Assembly (NCBI RefSeq): GCF_003952265.1
Contig: NZ_CP034438.1
Coordinates: 1,426,001-1,490,000 of the forward strand
DNA: 64,000 bases
Source: Flaviflexus salsibiostraticola
GTDB lineage: Bacteria > Actinomycetota > Actinomycetes > Actinomycetales > Actinomycetaceae
Direction of reading: 5' to 3'
Shown here: piece by piece, positions 16,977-26,290 of the stretch
Position numbering within the stretch: the stretch's first letter is position 1
Layout of the letters: every line of letters begins with the position of its first letter
Made by a program: the position numbers and the translations under genes
The notes under the pieces: generated by a model
Databases searched by the model: none
What the model saw: only the letters and a program-made list of their open reading frames with translations
What the model was told of the DNA's origin: nothing

Positions 16977-17302
16977 CGGGCCAGTCTACTAGGGGCCGCA
17001 TGGGCCGGGCATGGGGTAGGAGTGTGCGACTGCTCGCCATACGGAGTCCAGGCGGCGGCGACCACCGTCGATCACGAGCGCGTACGACTCCTCTCCCGGA
17101 CCATTTCCGAACCGCTCTCCTTGCGTAAATCGGCGAGATACTGCGGATTAGTGCAACTCGGTGCGCAACACCGTGCGCCGACGTGCACGTCGGCGGAAAG
17201 CGTCCTATAAGTCCCGAATCGGGGGTGCTCGGTGGGTAATCTGTAAAGGTCACCAATGATGCTGTTCACCATTGGCACTCTTTTTCTTTCCAGGGAGCCC
17301 AC
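16977..17302. promoter_or_regulatory. Promoter region of glpABC, with palindromes
   Basis: No gene is supported in this 326-base gap between divergent lysS and glpA. It contains a perfect 20-base palindrome at 17176-17195, a candidate -10 box TATAAG at 17206-17211, and an inverted repeat CCAATG-N11-CATTGG at 17253-17275 in the leader. A small opposite-strand frame (17072-17302) has no recognisable similarity. A GGGAG ribosome site precedes glpA. Confidence 0.5.
17176..17195. promoter_or_regulatory. Perfect 20-base palindrome upstream of glpA
   Basis: CGCCGACGTGCACGTCGGCG reads identically on both strands and sits about ten bases before a candidate -10 box, where it would cover the -35 position. 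It is a likely operator for a dimeric regulator controlling glpABC; which regulator is unknown. Confidence 0.5.
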
Positions 17303-18877
17303 ATGAAGAAGTTAGAAACGGACGTCGTCGTCATCGGCGGCGGCTCTACAGGAGCTGGCGTCGTTCGTGATGTCGCCATGCGCGGGTACCGCACGATCCT
17401 CGTCGATCGTGCCGACCTCGGCCAGGGAACGACCGGACGGTACCACGGCCTTCTCCACTCCGGTGGACGCTACGTCGTGTCCGATCCCCACTCGGCGACC
17501 GAGTGCGCGGAGGAGAACGACATCATCGAGCGCATCCATGCGGATGCGGTCGAGACGACCGGCGGACTCTTCGTCGTCGGACCCGATGACCCGCTCGACT
17601 TCGCCGATGACTGGCTGAAGGGCGCGCAGGCAACCGGAGTCCCGCACGAGGAGATCACGATCGCCGAGGCGCTGCGGCGCGAGCCCCGTCTCAACCCGAA
17701 GTCGAAGCGCGCCTTCGCGGTCAAGGACGGCACGGTCGACGGCTGGCAGATGGTGTGGGGTGCGGCGCGCTCCGCCGAGGAGTACGGCGCCCAGATCCTC
17801 ACCTACCACGAGGTCACCGACATCATGCGCGACGGGGAGAAGGTCCTCGGCATCCGCGCCACCGACCACAAGACGGGCGAAGAGATTCAGATCGACTGCT
17901 CGTTCGTCATCAACGCGGGCGGCCCCTGGGCCGGTCAGATCGCCGGCATGGCGGAGTGCCCCGACGTTGACGTCGTCCCCGGCCGCGGCATCATGATCGC
18001 GATGAACCACAGGCTCGTCAACCAGGTCGTCAACCGCTGCATCTACCCCGCCGACGGCGACATCCTCGTCCCCGTCCACACCGTCTGCATCATCGGCACA
18101 ACCGACGTCAAGGTTGACGATCCCGACAAACTCGCGATCCCCCGCAACGAGGTCCAGCAGATGCTGGATTCGGGCGAGGTCCTCGTCCCCGGCTTCCGCC
18201 AGGCGAGGGCGATCCACTCGTGGTCGGGTGCACGACCGCTCGTCAAGGACAGCCGCGTTGACCTGACGGACACCCGCCACATGTCCCGCGGCATGTCGAT
18301 CATCAACCACGAGTCCCGCGACGGCCTCAGCGGCCTTCTGACGATCGCCGGCGGCAAGCTCACGACCTACCGGCTCATGGCGAAGAACATCGTCGACATC
18401 ATGGTCGAGCAGCTGGGCGATGACCGGCCGTGCCGCACCGAGACCGAGGCGGTTCCCGGGTCGAAGGACCAGAAGAACTACCACGTCACCCACCGCCTCG
18501 ATGAGGCCGAGAAGAAGCTCCAGAAGGAGCAGATCGTCTGCGAGTGCGAGCTCATGACCCGCAGCCAGCTCGAAGAGCTCATCGAGGAGCAGCCCATGGC
18601 CTCCTTCGATGATCTCCGCCGTCAGCTGCGCCTCGGCATGGGCCCGTGCCAGGGCGGGTTCTGCTCGATCCGCGCCGCCGGCATCATGCAGGAGTCCGGC
18701 AAGGCCGACGTGGAGCGCGTGACCGAGCTGCTGCGCAGGTTCCTGAAGAATAGGTGGATCGGGCTCTGGCCGATCCTGTATGGCGATCAGGTCCGTCAGA
18801 CCGCCCTCGACAACTGGATCTTCCAGGGCACTCTCGACATGGATCACCTGCCCGAGGCCGAGGAGGCTCACGTATGA
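17303..18877 (+). CDS. glpA: Anaerobic glycerol-3-phosphate dehydrogenase subunit A
   Basis: The 524-residue protein begins with an FAD-binding Rossmann motif (VVIGGGSTGAGVVRD, residues 8 to 22), has the DAO fold with GRYHGLLHSGGRYV near residue 48, and a C-terminal BFD-like cluster domain with cysteines in CECELMT and GPCQGGFC (residues about 413 to 455). GlpA oxidises sn-glycerol-3-phosphate to dihydroxyacetone phosphate, passing electrons through GlpB and GlpC to menaquinone. Its stop overlaps the glpB start (ATGA). No glpK or glpF is nearby. Confidence 0.94.
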   Translation: MKKLETDVVVIGGGSTGAGVVRDVAMRGYRTILVDRADLGQGTTGRYHGLLHSGGRYVVSDPHSATECAEENDIIERIHADAVETTGGLFVVGPDDPLDFADDWLKGAQATGVPHEEITIAEALRREPRLNPKSKRAFAVKDGTVDGWQMVWGAARSAEEYGAQILTYHEVTDIMRDGEKVLGIRATDHKTGEEIQIDCSFVINAGGPWAGQIAGMAECPDVDVVPGRGIMIAMNHRLVNQVVNRCIYPADGDILVPVHTVCIIGTTDVKVDDPDKLAIPRNEVQQMLDSGEVLVPGFRQARAIHSWSGARPLVKDSRVDLTDTRHMSRGMSIINHESRDGLSGLLTIAGGKLTTYRLMAKNIVDIMVEQLGDDRPCRTETEAVPGSKDQKNYHVTHRLDEAEKKLQKEQIVCECELMTRSQLEELIEEQPMASFDDLRRQLRLGMGPCQGGFCSIRAAGIMQESGKADVERVTELLRRFLKNRWIGLWPILYGDQVRQTALDNWIFQGTLDMDHLPEAEEAHV

Positions 18878-20124
18878 AAACCGTCGTCATCGGTGCCGGC
18901 ATCGCCGGCCTCGTCACCGCGATCCGACTGAGGGACGCGGGCCAGGACGTCACGCTCGTGACGAAGGGTATCGGAGGCCTCCAGCTCGGCCAGGGCACGG
19001 TCGACGTGTTCGGCTACAGCCCCGACCGGGTCGACAACCCGATCGCCGAGGTTGAGAAGGTCTCCTCGTCTGACCCGGCCCATCCCTACGCCCCGATCGG
19101 CGCGGACGCGGTCCGGGCCGGCGTCGACTACCTGGCGAGCCTGCTGGGCGGGCTCCTCGAGGGCTCCGTCGAGAAGAACTACCTCCTCCCCACCGCGGTG
19201 GGCGCCTTGCGCCCCACGTCCTACATCCAGCCGTCGATGACGAACGGTGTGTGCGAGGCGGGTAAGAAGCTCCTCATCGCCGGCCCCCGCCAGCTCAAGG
19301 ACTTCTACCCGCAGCTCATCGCCGGCAACCTTGCCCGCACGGATCTGCCCGACGGCGGCAGGGTCGAGGCTCGCCCCGGCTCGTTCTCGATCCCGGCCCG
19401 CGGCACCGAGGCCGACTCCTCGGCGCTGCGCTACGCACAGGCGCTCGACCAGCCCGAGTACCGCAGGCAGTTCGCAGCGCAGATCAAGCCGCTCGTCAAG
19501 GAGGGTGAGACGGTCGGCCTGCCCGCCATGCTCGGCCTCAACAACCACGACGCGTGGCGGGATCTGCAGGATCTCATCGGCGCACCGATCTTCGAGATCC
19601 CGCTGCCCCCGCCCGGCATCCCCGGCATGCGGATCAACCAGGTTCTCGTGGACATGGCGAAGGAGAAGCGGGTCAAGGTGATCCTCGGTTCCCCGGTCAC
19701 CGCCGGCACCGTCGAGAACGGCCGCATCGTCTCGGTCACCGCCGCCTCGGCCGGCCATGACATGGTCATCCCCGCCGATCACGTCGTCCTCGCCACCGGC
19801 GGCTTCGAATCGGGGGCGCTCGAGCTCGACTCGTACGGCCTCATGTCTGAGACGATCTTCAACCTGCCGCTCGTGGGCACCGATATCCCGGAGCCGACGC
19901 ACGGCGACTACTGGGGAGATCCGCAGCCGATGTTCCGCGTCGGCGTCAAGGTGGACTCCGACATGCGTGTGCTGGACGCCTCGGGCGATCCGGTCTACGC
20001 TAACCTGCACGCCACCGGCGGCATCCTCGCGGGTGCGATCCGGTGGACTGAGAAGAACGGCGAAGGCATCGCGCTCGGCTCCGCGATGGCGGCTGCCGAC
20101 GCAATCCTTGGAGGTTCCAAATGA
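18874..20124 (+). CDS. glpB: Anaerobic glycerol-3-phosphate dehydrogenase subunit B
   Basis: From the ATG overlapping the glpA stop the product has 416 residues, the family size. It starts with a second dinucleotide-binding motif (VVIGAGIAGLVTAIRL) and has VVLATGGFESGALELD near residue 305 and ATGGILAGAIRW near residue 382, typical of GlpB flavoprotein subunits. It sits between the catalytic subunit A and the iron-sulfur subunit C. The longer frame upstream is inside glpA and can be ignored. Confidence 0.93.
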   Translation: MKTVVIGAGIAGLVTAIRLRDAGQDVTLVTKGIGGLQLGQGTVDVFGYSPDRVDNPIAEVEKVSSSDPAHPYAPIGADAVRAGVDYLASLLGGLLEGSVEKNYLLPTAVGALRPTSYIQPSMTNGVCEAGKKLLIAGPRQLKDFYPQLIAGNLARTDLPDGGRVEARPGSFSIPARGTEADSSALRYAQALDQPEYRRQFAAQIKPLVKEGETVGLPAMLGLNNHDAWRDLQDLIGAPIFEIPLPPPGIPGMRINQVLVDMAKEKRVKVILGSPVTAGTVENGRIVSVTAASAGHDMVIPADHVVLATGGFESGALELDSYGLMSETIFNLPLVGTDIPEPTHGDYWGDPQPMFRVGVKVDSDMRVLDASGDPVYANLHATGGILAGAIRWTEKNGEGIALGSAMAAADAILGGSK

Positions 20125-21413
20125 GCATCGACGCATTGGCAAGCACACACGAGAGTCCGCTGCAGTTCGCCGCCGATCAGGTCGCCAGGGCGTCGCTCGA
20201 TCACTGCGTCAAGTGCACGATCTGTGAGACGCAGTGCCCGGTCGCCCGCGTGACCGATCTCTTCCCCGGCCCGAAGTATGTCGGCCCGCAGGCAGAGCGC
20301 TACCGCCACGAGAAGTCGGTCGACCACTCGCTCGACTACTGCTCCTCGTGCGGCATCTGCACGTACGCCTGCCCGCAGGGGGTGAAGATCGCCGAGCTCA
20401 ACTCGCAGGCCCGTGCGGTCATGAAGGCGGAACCGGGCAAGATGCCGATCCGCGATCGCCTCATCACCCAGACCAGCCTCATGGGCATGGCCATGACGCC
20501 CGTTGCCCCGGTCGCGAACTGGGCGCTCAAGCAGAAGCCGATCCGCACGGTCGTTGAGAAGACGATCAAGATCCACCGTGACGCCCCCATGCCCGTGGCG
20601 ACCTCCCAGTCGTTCATGAGCTGGTGGAAGAAGCGGGAGAAGCCGACCTCGAGCCCGCTGGGCCCCGTCGTGTTCTTCCACGGCTGCGCCGGCGCCTACT
20701 TCGAGGTCGAGACCTCGAAGCGCACCGTCGAGGTGCTCGAGCATCTCGGCTACGAGGTCATCGTCCCCAAGCAGGGCTGCTGCGGCCTCGCCCAGCAGTC
20801 GAACGGCCTGTTCGATGAGGCGAAGAAGTCGGTGCTCAAGCTGTCGAACGCTCTGCGCTCGGCTGGCCGGGACCTCACGATCATCTCCTCCTCCGGCTCG
20901 TGTGCGGGCATGCTCAAGCACGAGGCGCACCTCATCATGGGCGTCGACGACCCGGCCCTTCTCGATGTCGGCACGCGGATGAGGGAGACGTCCGAGTTCC
21001 TCAACGAACAGATCGAGCTCGGCATCCTCGATCCCGCGAAGCTCCGCGAGATCAACGACACGGTCACCTACCATCAGCCGTGCCAGGTCAAGACGCAGGG
21101 CATGGGCCTGCCGACGATCACCCTTCTCGAGACGATCCCCGGCCTCACGGTCAAGGAGTCGGGCGAGAACTGCTGCGGCATCGCCGGCACCTACGGCCTC
21201 AAGGCCGAAAAGTACGACATCGCCCAGCTTGTCGGACAGCCCCTGTTCGACAAGATCAAGGCCTGGAGCCCGAAGCTCGCCGTCTGTGAGACGGAGACCT
21301 GCCGCTGGCAGATCCGCAAGGGTTCGGGTGCGAAGGTTGTCCACCCGGTCAACCTCATCCACCACGCCCTTGGCCTGTCCAACGATCTCTACGATCGCTC
21401 AGCCAAGAACTGA
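20121..21413 (+). CDS. glpC: Anaerobic glycerol-3-phosphate dehydrogenase iron-sulfur subunit C
   Basis: The 430-residue product has two 4Fe-4S motifs near its N-terminus (CVKCTICETQCPV near residue 32 and CSSCGICTYACPQG near 74) and two CCG domains (QGCCGLAQQSNG near 219, GENCCGIAGTYG near 352) that anchor electron transfer to quinone at the membrane. Its start overlaps the glpB stop, so all three subunits are translationally coupled. A very strong hairpin follows at once. Confidence 0.94.
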   Translation: MSIDALASTHESPLQFAADQVARASLDHCVKCTICETQCPVARVTDLFPGPKYVGPQAERYRHEKSVDHSLDYCSSCGICTYACPQGVKIAELNSQARAVMKAEPGKMPIRDRLITQTSLMGMAMTPVAPVANWALKQKPIRTVVEKTIKIHRDAPMPVATSQSFMSWWKKREKPTSSPLGPVVFFHGCAGAYFEVETSKRTVEVLEHLGYEVIVPKQGCCGLAQQSNGLFDEAKKSVLKLSNALRSAGRDLTIISSSGSCAGMLKHEAHLIMGVDDPALLDVGTRMRETSEFLNEQIELGILDPAKLREINDTVTYHQPCQVKTQGMGLPTITLLETIPGLTVKESGENCCGIAGTYGLKAEKYDIAQLVGQPLFDKIKAWSPKLAVCETETCRWQIRKGSGAKVVHPVNLIHHALGLSNDLYDRSAKN

Positions 21414-21415
21414 CT

Positions 21416-21462
21416 GGTATGAGTGAGGGCCCGAAGCACTGCTTCGGGCCCTCACTCATACC
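21416..21462. terminator. Very strong bidirectional hairpin after glpC and panD
   Basis: Two perfect 23-base arms are separated by a single C, so the real RNA loop takes a few bases from the arms. It starts three bases after the glpC stop and ends 17 bases before the panD stop on the other strand, so it can terminate both convergent operons. Confidence 0.85.
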
Positions 21463-21479
21463 GGTCGACATCGGCCGCC

Positions 21480-21914
21480 TCAGGCGAGCTCGCGGTACTC
21501 CTCGAAGGGGATACCAGTGGAGTGCAGCCCGCGCACGTTGGCCGGGACCTGACCCGGCTCGTCGCCGCGGTCGATGATCGCATTGTTCTCGTCGACGAAG
21601 ACGACGTGCGGAGTGTACACGCGGGCCGTCGCATCATCGAGCGCGCTGTAGGCGATGAGGATGACAATGTCGCCCGTCTCGATGAGGTGGGCGGCGGCCC
21701 CGTTGATCTGGAGCGTGCCGCTGCCCCGCTCCGCGGGGATCGTGTAGGTCGTGAGCCGGGCGCCGTTGGTGACGTCGACGATGTCGACGGCCTCCCCGGG
21801 CAGGATGTCGGCGGCGTCGAGGAGGTCCGCGTCGACGCTCACTGAGCCGACGTAGTGCAGGTCGGCTGCGGTGACGGTGGCGCGATGGATCTTGCCGGTC
21901 ATCATCGTGCGCAT
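21480..21914 (-). CDS. panD: Aspartate 1-decarboxylase
   Basis: From the ATG at 21914 the product has 144 residues and begins [15 protein letters not shown], as PanD does. The self-processing Gly-Ser bond that makes the pyruvoyl group is visible in [12 protein letters not shown] (residues 23-24), with NGARLTTY and INGAAAHL following. It makes beta-alanine for pantothenate. It starts four bases after the panC stop. A longer frame reaches into panC and is not the real start. Confidence 0.94.
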   Translation of the reverse strand: MRTMMTGKIHRATVTAADLHYVGSVSVDADLLDAADILPGEAVDIVDVTNGARLTTYTIPAERGSGTLQINGAAAHLIETGDIVILIAYSALDDATARVYTPHVVFVDENNAIIDRGDEPGQVPANVRGLHSTGIPFEEYRELA

Positions 21915-21918
21915 GCGC

Positions 21919-22746
21919 TCAGCCAAAGGACACCTCCATGTTGTCGATGAGGCGGGTTGCTCCCACCCGTGCGGCGACGATCGCGAGACCGCTCCGCGCG
22001 TTCGACGATACTCCGAGGAAGGTGCCCGCGTCGACGATCGTGGCGTAATCGACGTCAACCCCATCGGCCGCTTCCAGCGACTCGGTGAGGGCCTTCTGCG
22101 CAGCCTCGGGCCCTCCCGCCGCTGCCTCGCGAGCACTCGTCAGGGCGCGCACGAGAGCGAGGGCGGCCGTCCTCTCCTCGGGGCTGAGGTAGGCATTGCG
22201 GGAGGAGAGCGCCAGCCCGTCGGTGTCGCGGACGATGGGGACGCCGACGATCTCGACCCCCATGTCGAGGTCCGCGACCATAGTCGTGACCAGGGCGAGT
22301 TGCTGGGCGTCCTTCCGGCCGAAGTAGGCCCTGTCCGGTCGGACGAGATTGAGCACCTTCGCCACGACCTGAAGGACGCCCGCGAAGTGGGTCGGCCGGG
22401 TCCTTCCCTCATACCGGGTCGCCACCTCGCCCGGGTTGATTGTGACGAGCGGGGCACGGCCGTACATCTCCTCGTCGCTCGGTGCGAAGACGATATCAAC
22501 GTCCTCGAGCATGGCGAGGTCCTTCTCCAGGTCCCGCGGGTAGGCGTCGAAATCCTCCCCGGGGGCGAATTGGAGGGGATTGACGTAGATCGAGACGACG
22601 ACCGTCTCGCACTCGGCCCGAGCGGCATCGACGAGGCGCCGGTGTCCCTCGTGCAGGGCGCCCATGGTCATGACCAGGCCGATGCTCCCCTCGGCTGATC
22701 GGACCCGCTCGACGAGCTCCTGTTTGGTTGTCACCAGTTTTTCCAC
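21919..22746 (-). CDS. panC: Pantothenate synthetase
   Basis: The 275-residue protein has the HIGH-like [12 protein letters not shown] near residue 29 and the KMSKS-like [12 protein letters not shown] near residue 179, plus [12 protein letters not shown]. It joins pantoate and beta-alanine with ATP. It precedes panD in one operon and follows the DUF2520 gene, as in mycobacteria. No panB or panE is in the window. Confidence 0.95.
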   Translation of the reverse strand: MEKLVTTKQELVERVRSAEGSIGLVMTMGALHEGHRRLVDAARAECETVVVSIYVNPLQFAPGEDFDAYPRDLEKDLAMLEDVDIVFAPSDEEMYGRAPLVTINPGEVATRYEGRTRPTHFAGVLQVVAKVLNLVRPDRAYFGRKDAQQLALVTTMVADLDMGVEIVGVPIVRDTDGLALSSRNAYLSPEERTAALALVRALTSAREAAAGGPEAAQKALTESLEAADGVDVDYATIVDAGTFLGVSSNARSGLAIVAARVGATRLIDNMEVSFG

Positions 22747-22894
22747 GTGTCGAGTTTACTCCGCGGGCGAGATTGCGACACCGCCAGTACGTCCCGCGAC
22801 CGAGGCGTGGAAGATGACGGATGAGCTGACGGCGGGCGCCGGCCGCGCGAGCCGGTCCGCTGGGCCCAGCCCCGCCATCCCGGCCGTGCGGATC

Positions 22895-23752
22895 TCAGTC
22901 CTCGAGGGCTGTCTTGATGTCTGCGGCGGTGGCCTCGGTGATGGTGCTCCGGAGAACGGCGCGGTCCGCAGTCGCAGAGGCGATTGCCCTGTACGTGGAC
23001 AGGACATCCGGATACTCAGAGAGGACGTCGACGTGCTTCTCGATCGTCGGGACGTCTCCCCGGACCACCGGGCCGGTGAGGAGCGCCTCCCGTGACCGCA
23101 GGGCCCCATCGACACTTGCACCGACGAGCGGGCCGAGGAAGGCCCCCGGATCGTCGATCCCCGCCTCCTCGAGCATCCTCATCGCCTGGGTGACGACGGT
23201 GACGACGTGGTTGCCGCCGTGGGCGAGGGCGGCGTGATAGAGGGCGCGCCTCTCGGAGGGCACCTCGAAGGGGATGCCCTCGATCTCCGTGACGAGCGCC
23301 TGGGCCACCGGCAGGATCGTTGCCGGCCCGGAGACGGCGAACGGGCAGTCGACGAGCCTCGACAGGTCGAGGGAGGTGCCCGTGAAGGTCATGGCGGGGT
23401 GGATGGCGAGTCCGAGCGCCCCCATCGCAGCCGCCGGGGCGAGCACCTCGACGCCCATGCTTCCGGCGGTGTGGACGACGAGATGTCCTGGTTGCCAGGC
23501 GCCCGCCTTCGCAAGCCCCTCGACGAGGCCGGGCAGCTCCCGGTCGGGCAGTGCGAGGAGGACGAGCTCGCAGGTGCGGACGATCTCCTCAACATCCTGG
23601 AGCGGGACGCCAGGCAGGAGCACCTCGGCACGCTCAATGGACTCCTCGGAGCGCGCATGCGCCGCCACGATCGTGTGGCCGGCCCTGCCCAGGGCAGCGC
23701 CGAGGACGGCGCCCACTCGGCCGGTCGAGATGATGCCGACGCCGAGCTTCAT
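22895..23752 (-). CDS. Rossmann-fold protein with DUF2520 C-terminal domain
   Basis: The 285-residue protein starts at the ATG at 23752, which overlaps the upstream stop (ATGA); eight extra upstream codons are unlikely to be used. It begins MKLGVGIISTGRVGAVLGAA, an NAD(P)-binding motif, and has LVLLALPDRELP near 68, then the helical DUF2520 domain (LYHAALAHGGNHVVTVVTQA near 180). Its equivalent (Rv3603c) also lies just before panC in Mycobacterium tuberculosis. The fold resembles ketopantoate and other oxo-acid reductases, so a pantothenate-related step is possible but unproven. Confidence 0.8.
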   Translation of the reverse strand: MKLGVGIISTGRVGAVLGAALGRAGHTIVAAHARSEESIERAEVLLPGVPLQDVEEIVRTCELVLLALPDRELPGLVEGLAKAGAWQPGHLVVHTAGSMGVEVLAPAAAMGALGLAIHPAMTFTGTSLDLSRLVDCPFAVSGPATILPVAQALVTEIEGIPFEVPSERRALYHAALAHGGNHVVTVVTQAMRMLEEAGIDDPGAFLGPLVGASVDGALRSREALLTGPVVRGDVPTIEKHVDVLSEYPDVLSTYRAIASATADRAVLRSTITEATAADIKTALED

Positions 23753-25305
23753 GCGACACCCACTCGCGCCGCCCATTCCTCGATCGATTCACGATCGTCG
23801 ACCGCGCGGGCCGCAAGGCCGATCTGCCGCTCCTCCGCGAGAAGCGCGTGGACCTGGTCCAGGCTGAAGTTCGAGCCGTACCAGGCCGTGTCGCCCGCGA
23901 CGAGCGAGAGCTGGAAGGTGGCGAGGCCGAGGCGCGCCTGGAGGGGGCCCTGGGTGGCCTTGAGGCCCTGCCAGTGACCGTGCAGCGCGACCGTCACCTG
24001 GCGGGTGAGCCAGCCGTCCCGGTGGACCGCGACCGTCGGGGTGAGGACGATGCCGTTGCGCCTGATGCGGAACGGGTCGAGATATCTTGCCGAACGCGGG
24101 GCCGGCGCGAAGAAGCGCGAGGGTCCCGTCCCGGACAGGGCATCCTCAAAGAAGCCCGCCAGATCATCGATCCCGAGCGAGGGAATGATGGTCCACATGA
24201 GGTCGAGGGCGTCGGACCTCTTACCGACGGGGAGGATGATGCTCTTCGTCATCGCGTCGCTGACCGATTCCCCATCGGAGAGGACCGACCCGGCGATGAG
24301 GATCTTGACCTTCCACCAATCCTTCTTGCGCCACAGCAGGGGCTGGGTGAGGGTGACGGCGTGGATGCGGCGGGGCGGGATCGTCTGCGTCGTCGTCGTC
24401 GTGAGGCCGCGGCGGACGCGGATGCCATCCTTCGTGAGGAACAGCTTGAGGCCGTGGTTGAGGTTGAACTGGCCCCACAGGGCGGCCAACGCGCCGAACA
24501 GGGCGACGAGGAGTCCGATGGAGAAGCCCTCGGCGAAGAAGATGAGGGGCACGAGGATGGCGCTCACGGCGCCGAGGGTGGCGATGAGGGCACCGGAGAG
24601 GAGCATCGAGCCGACCAGGCGGCCCGTCGGCAGCCGGTAGAACGGCCGCTCATCCATGTACGCGTCATCCGGGTCGTACATGCTGGTCTCGGTCTCGGTC
24701 CTCTCGACCTCGAACTGTGCGCCCGTGCGTGCGGCTGCCGCGATGCGGAGGATCTGCGTCCGCAGAGCATGGATGTCGTTCATCTTCAACAGGCCGAGCG
24801 AGAGGTTGCCGCCACTCGCAGCGGAGTCGATCATGATCGATCCGAGGCCGAGGATGCGGGGGATGATGCCCTGCTTGATCTCGACCGATTGGATCCTGTC
24901 CCACCGCACGTGCCGGTGGGTGACGGAGAAGATCCCGGAGCGATGGTGAACGCCTGAGGATGCGAGCACGTACGACTGCCTGCGCCATGTCAGCCAGGAG
25001 ATGAGGATGACGAGCAGCGACAGCGCGAGGAGGACGGCGGCGGCGATGAGGATGACGGTCGAGGTAATCCCGGTGATCGCCTCCCACACCTCCCCCATCC
25101 CGTCCTCGAGGATCTGAAGGAGGAAGGAGAAGCTCGCGGCGACGAGCGCCGCCCACAGCTTCCACAGGCTCAGGAGCGGGGTTGCCCAGTGGAAGCGCGA
25201 CCAGTCCTCGTCGGGGATGGCCTGCGCGGCGACCTCCGGGGGTGCAGCATCTTCGGCCGGAGCGACATGCCCGAACGGGAGCCCGTCGACGCCCTGATCG
25301 TTCAC
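23749..25305 (-). CDS. Membrane protein with bacterial PH domains (YdbT-like)
   Basis: The 518-residue product has a hydrophobic pair near residues 45 to 110, then a bacterial PH domain (SSGVHHRSGIFSVTHRHVRWDRIQSVEIKQG near 135), further membrane segments near 240 to 290, and a second PH-type stretch (FLTKDGIRVRRGLTTTTTQTIPPRRIHAV). It overlaps the smaller PH protein gene by four bases, the YdbS-YdbT pair known from Bacillus, where they affect membrane-active peptide resistance. Function here unknown. Confidence 0.8.
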   Translation of the reverse strand: MNDQGVDGLPFGHVAPAEDAAPPEVAAQAIPDEDWSRFHWATPLLSLWKLWAALVAASFSFLLQILEDGMGEVWEAITGITSTVILIAAAVLLALSLLVILISWLTWRRQSYVLASSGVHHRSGIFSVTHRHVRWDRIQSVEIKQGIIPRILGLGSIMIDSAASGGNLSLGLLKMNDIHALRTQILRIAAAARTGAQFEVERTETETSMYDPDDAYMDERPFYRLPTGRLVGSMLLSGALIATLGAVSAILVPLIFFAEGFSIGLLVALFGALAALWGQFNLNHGLKLFLTKDGIRVRRGLTTTTTQTIPPRRIHAVTLTQPLLWRKKDWWKVKILIAGSVLSDGESVSDAMTKSIILPVGKRSDALDLMWTIIPSLGIDDLAGFFEDALSGTGPSRFFAPAPRSARYLDPFRIRRNGIVLTPTVAVHRDGWLTRQVTVALHGHWQGLKATQGPLQARLGLATFQLSLVAGDTAWYGSNFSLDQVHALLAEERQIGLAARAVDDRESIEEWAARVGVA

Positions 25306-25793
25306 AGTCCCTCCATCTTCGTCGTGCCGAGCTCGGTCAGGCGACGCCGCAGTCGATCCGCCTCATCCCGGGGCACACCCGGGATCTCCGCATCCGCCGA
25401 TGTCGAGGCTGTCTCCATGGTGATCGTCGCCAGCCCGTACCTGCGCTGGAGCGGGCCGTCCTCGACCTTGACCTCCTGCATGCGGCCATAGGGCACGACG
25501 TCGAGCTGACGGAACATGATGCCGCGGCACACGATGAGCTCCTCATCGGTCTCGTGGTAGCCCGTGTAATAGACGGCCCGCACCTTGACGGCGGTGATGG
25601 TGATGGCGAGAGCGAGAAGCGCCGCGAGGCCGATGGGGATCCAGATCAGGTCCGTCCACAGGACGAGGGAGACGACGAGCACGACGGCGATGGGGACGAT
25701 CCACACGAGGCCGAGGATCGCCCGCACCTTCGCGTGGTCGGTGGAGATTCGAACGAAGTTCACGCCCGGTGCGAGCGGAGTCCTGACAGTCAT
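25302..25793 (-). CDS. Small membrane protein with one bacterial PH domain (YdbS-like)
   Basis: The 163-residue protein has two membrane segments (residues about 25 to 70) followed by a PH domain (YHETDEELIVCRGIMFRQLDVVPYGRMQEVKVEDGP). It is coupled to the larger PH protein by an ATGA overlap and follows the DUF3180 gene with a 35-base gap. Confidence 0.8.
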   Translation of the reverse strand: MTVRTPLAPGVNFVRISTDHAKVRAILGLVWIVPIAVVLVVSLVLWTDLIWIPIGLAALLALAITITAVKVRAVYYTGYHETDEELIVCRGIMFRQLDVVPYGRMQEVKVEDGPLQRRYGLATITMETASTSADAEIPGVPRDEADRLRRRLTELGTTKMEGL

Positions 25794-25828
25794 GGTGCCA
25801 GGTTAACGGAGCGTCCACCGCGACGCGA

Positions 25829-26290
25829 TCAGGCACCCGCCGCGGCGGCCGGCGGCTCATCCTCGTTCTCGTCGATCGAGCACCACCATTCGCCAAGGAG
25901 GCCGGCCCCACCGAGGGCGACGGATGTCAGCCCCATCCACAGCGCCCGCGCGGACTGTTCATCGAGGTATGCGGCGTGGCTGCCATCGACGGCCAGCCAG
26001 GCGCCGACGCCGATCCCGCCGAGCAGCATCCCGCCGCGGCCGCAGGCCTGGCTGAGAATCGCGATCCGCGCGGCCGTGAGGGCGTTCACGCGGGCCGGCC
26101 CGCCCTTCGCCAGGCTCCGCACCTGCCAGGCCGACGCCAGGACGGCGACGGCGAGTAGGAGCGGCAGTGTCCACGCGAACGGCGGGATCGACACGAGTGG
26201 CATCGCCGAATCGAGCCAGACGGAGACGCCGAGCAGAGCGGCGAGCAGGCCGAGGACGAACCAGGACCCCATCTGGACCGGCGACGTCAT
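25829..26290 (-). CDS. DUF3180-family membrane protein
   Basis: From the ATG at 26290, which overlaps the folK stop by four bases, the protein has 153 residues with four hydrophobic segments (about 8-25, 35-52, 82-100, 115-132) and an Ala-rich tail. It occupies the position of Rv3605c, the DUF3180 gene after folK in mycobacteria. The conserved helix TAARIAILSQACGRGG sits between segments two and three. Function unknown. Confidence 0.75.
   Translation of the reverse strand: MTSPVQMGSWFVLGLLAALLGVSVWLDSAMPLVSIPPFAWTLPLLLAVAVLASAWQVRSLAKGGPARVNALTAARIAILSQACGRGGMLLGGIGVGAWLAVDGSHAAYLDEQSARALWMGLTSVALGGAGLLGEWWCSIDENEDEPPAAAAGA

Noticed and set aside
17072..17302. Small minus-strand frame of 76 codons upstream of glpA with two adjacent cysteines
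   Set aside because: It overlaps the glp promoter palindromes, has no ribosome site and no recognised family.
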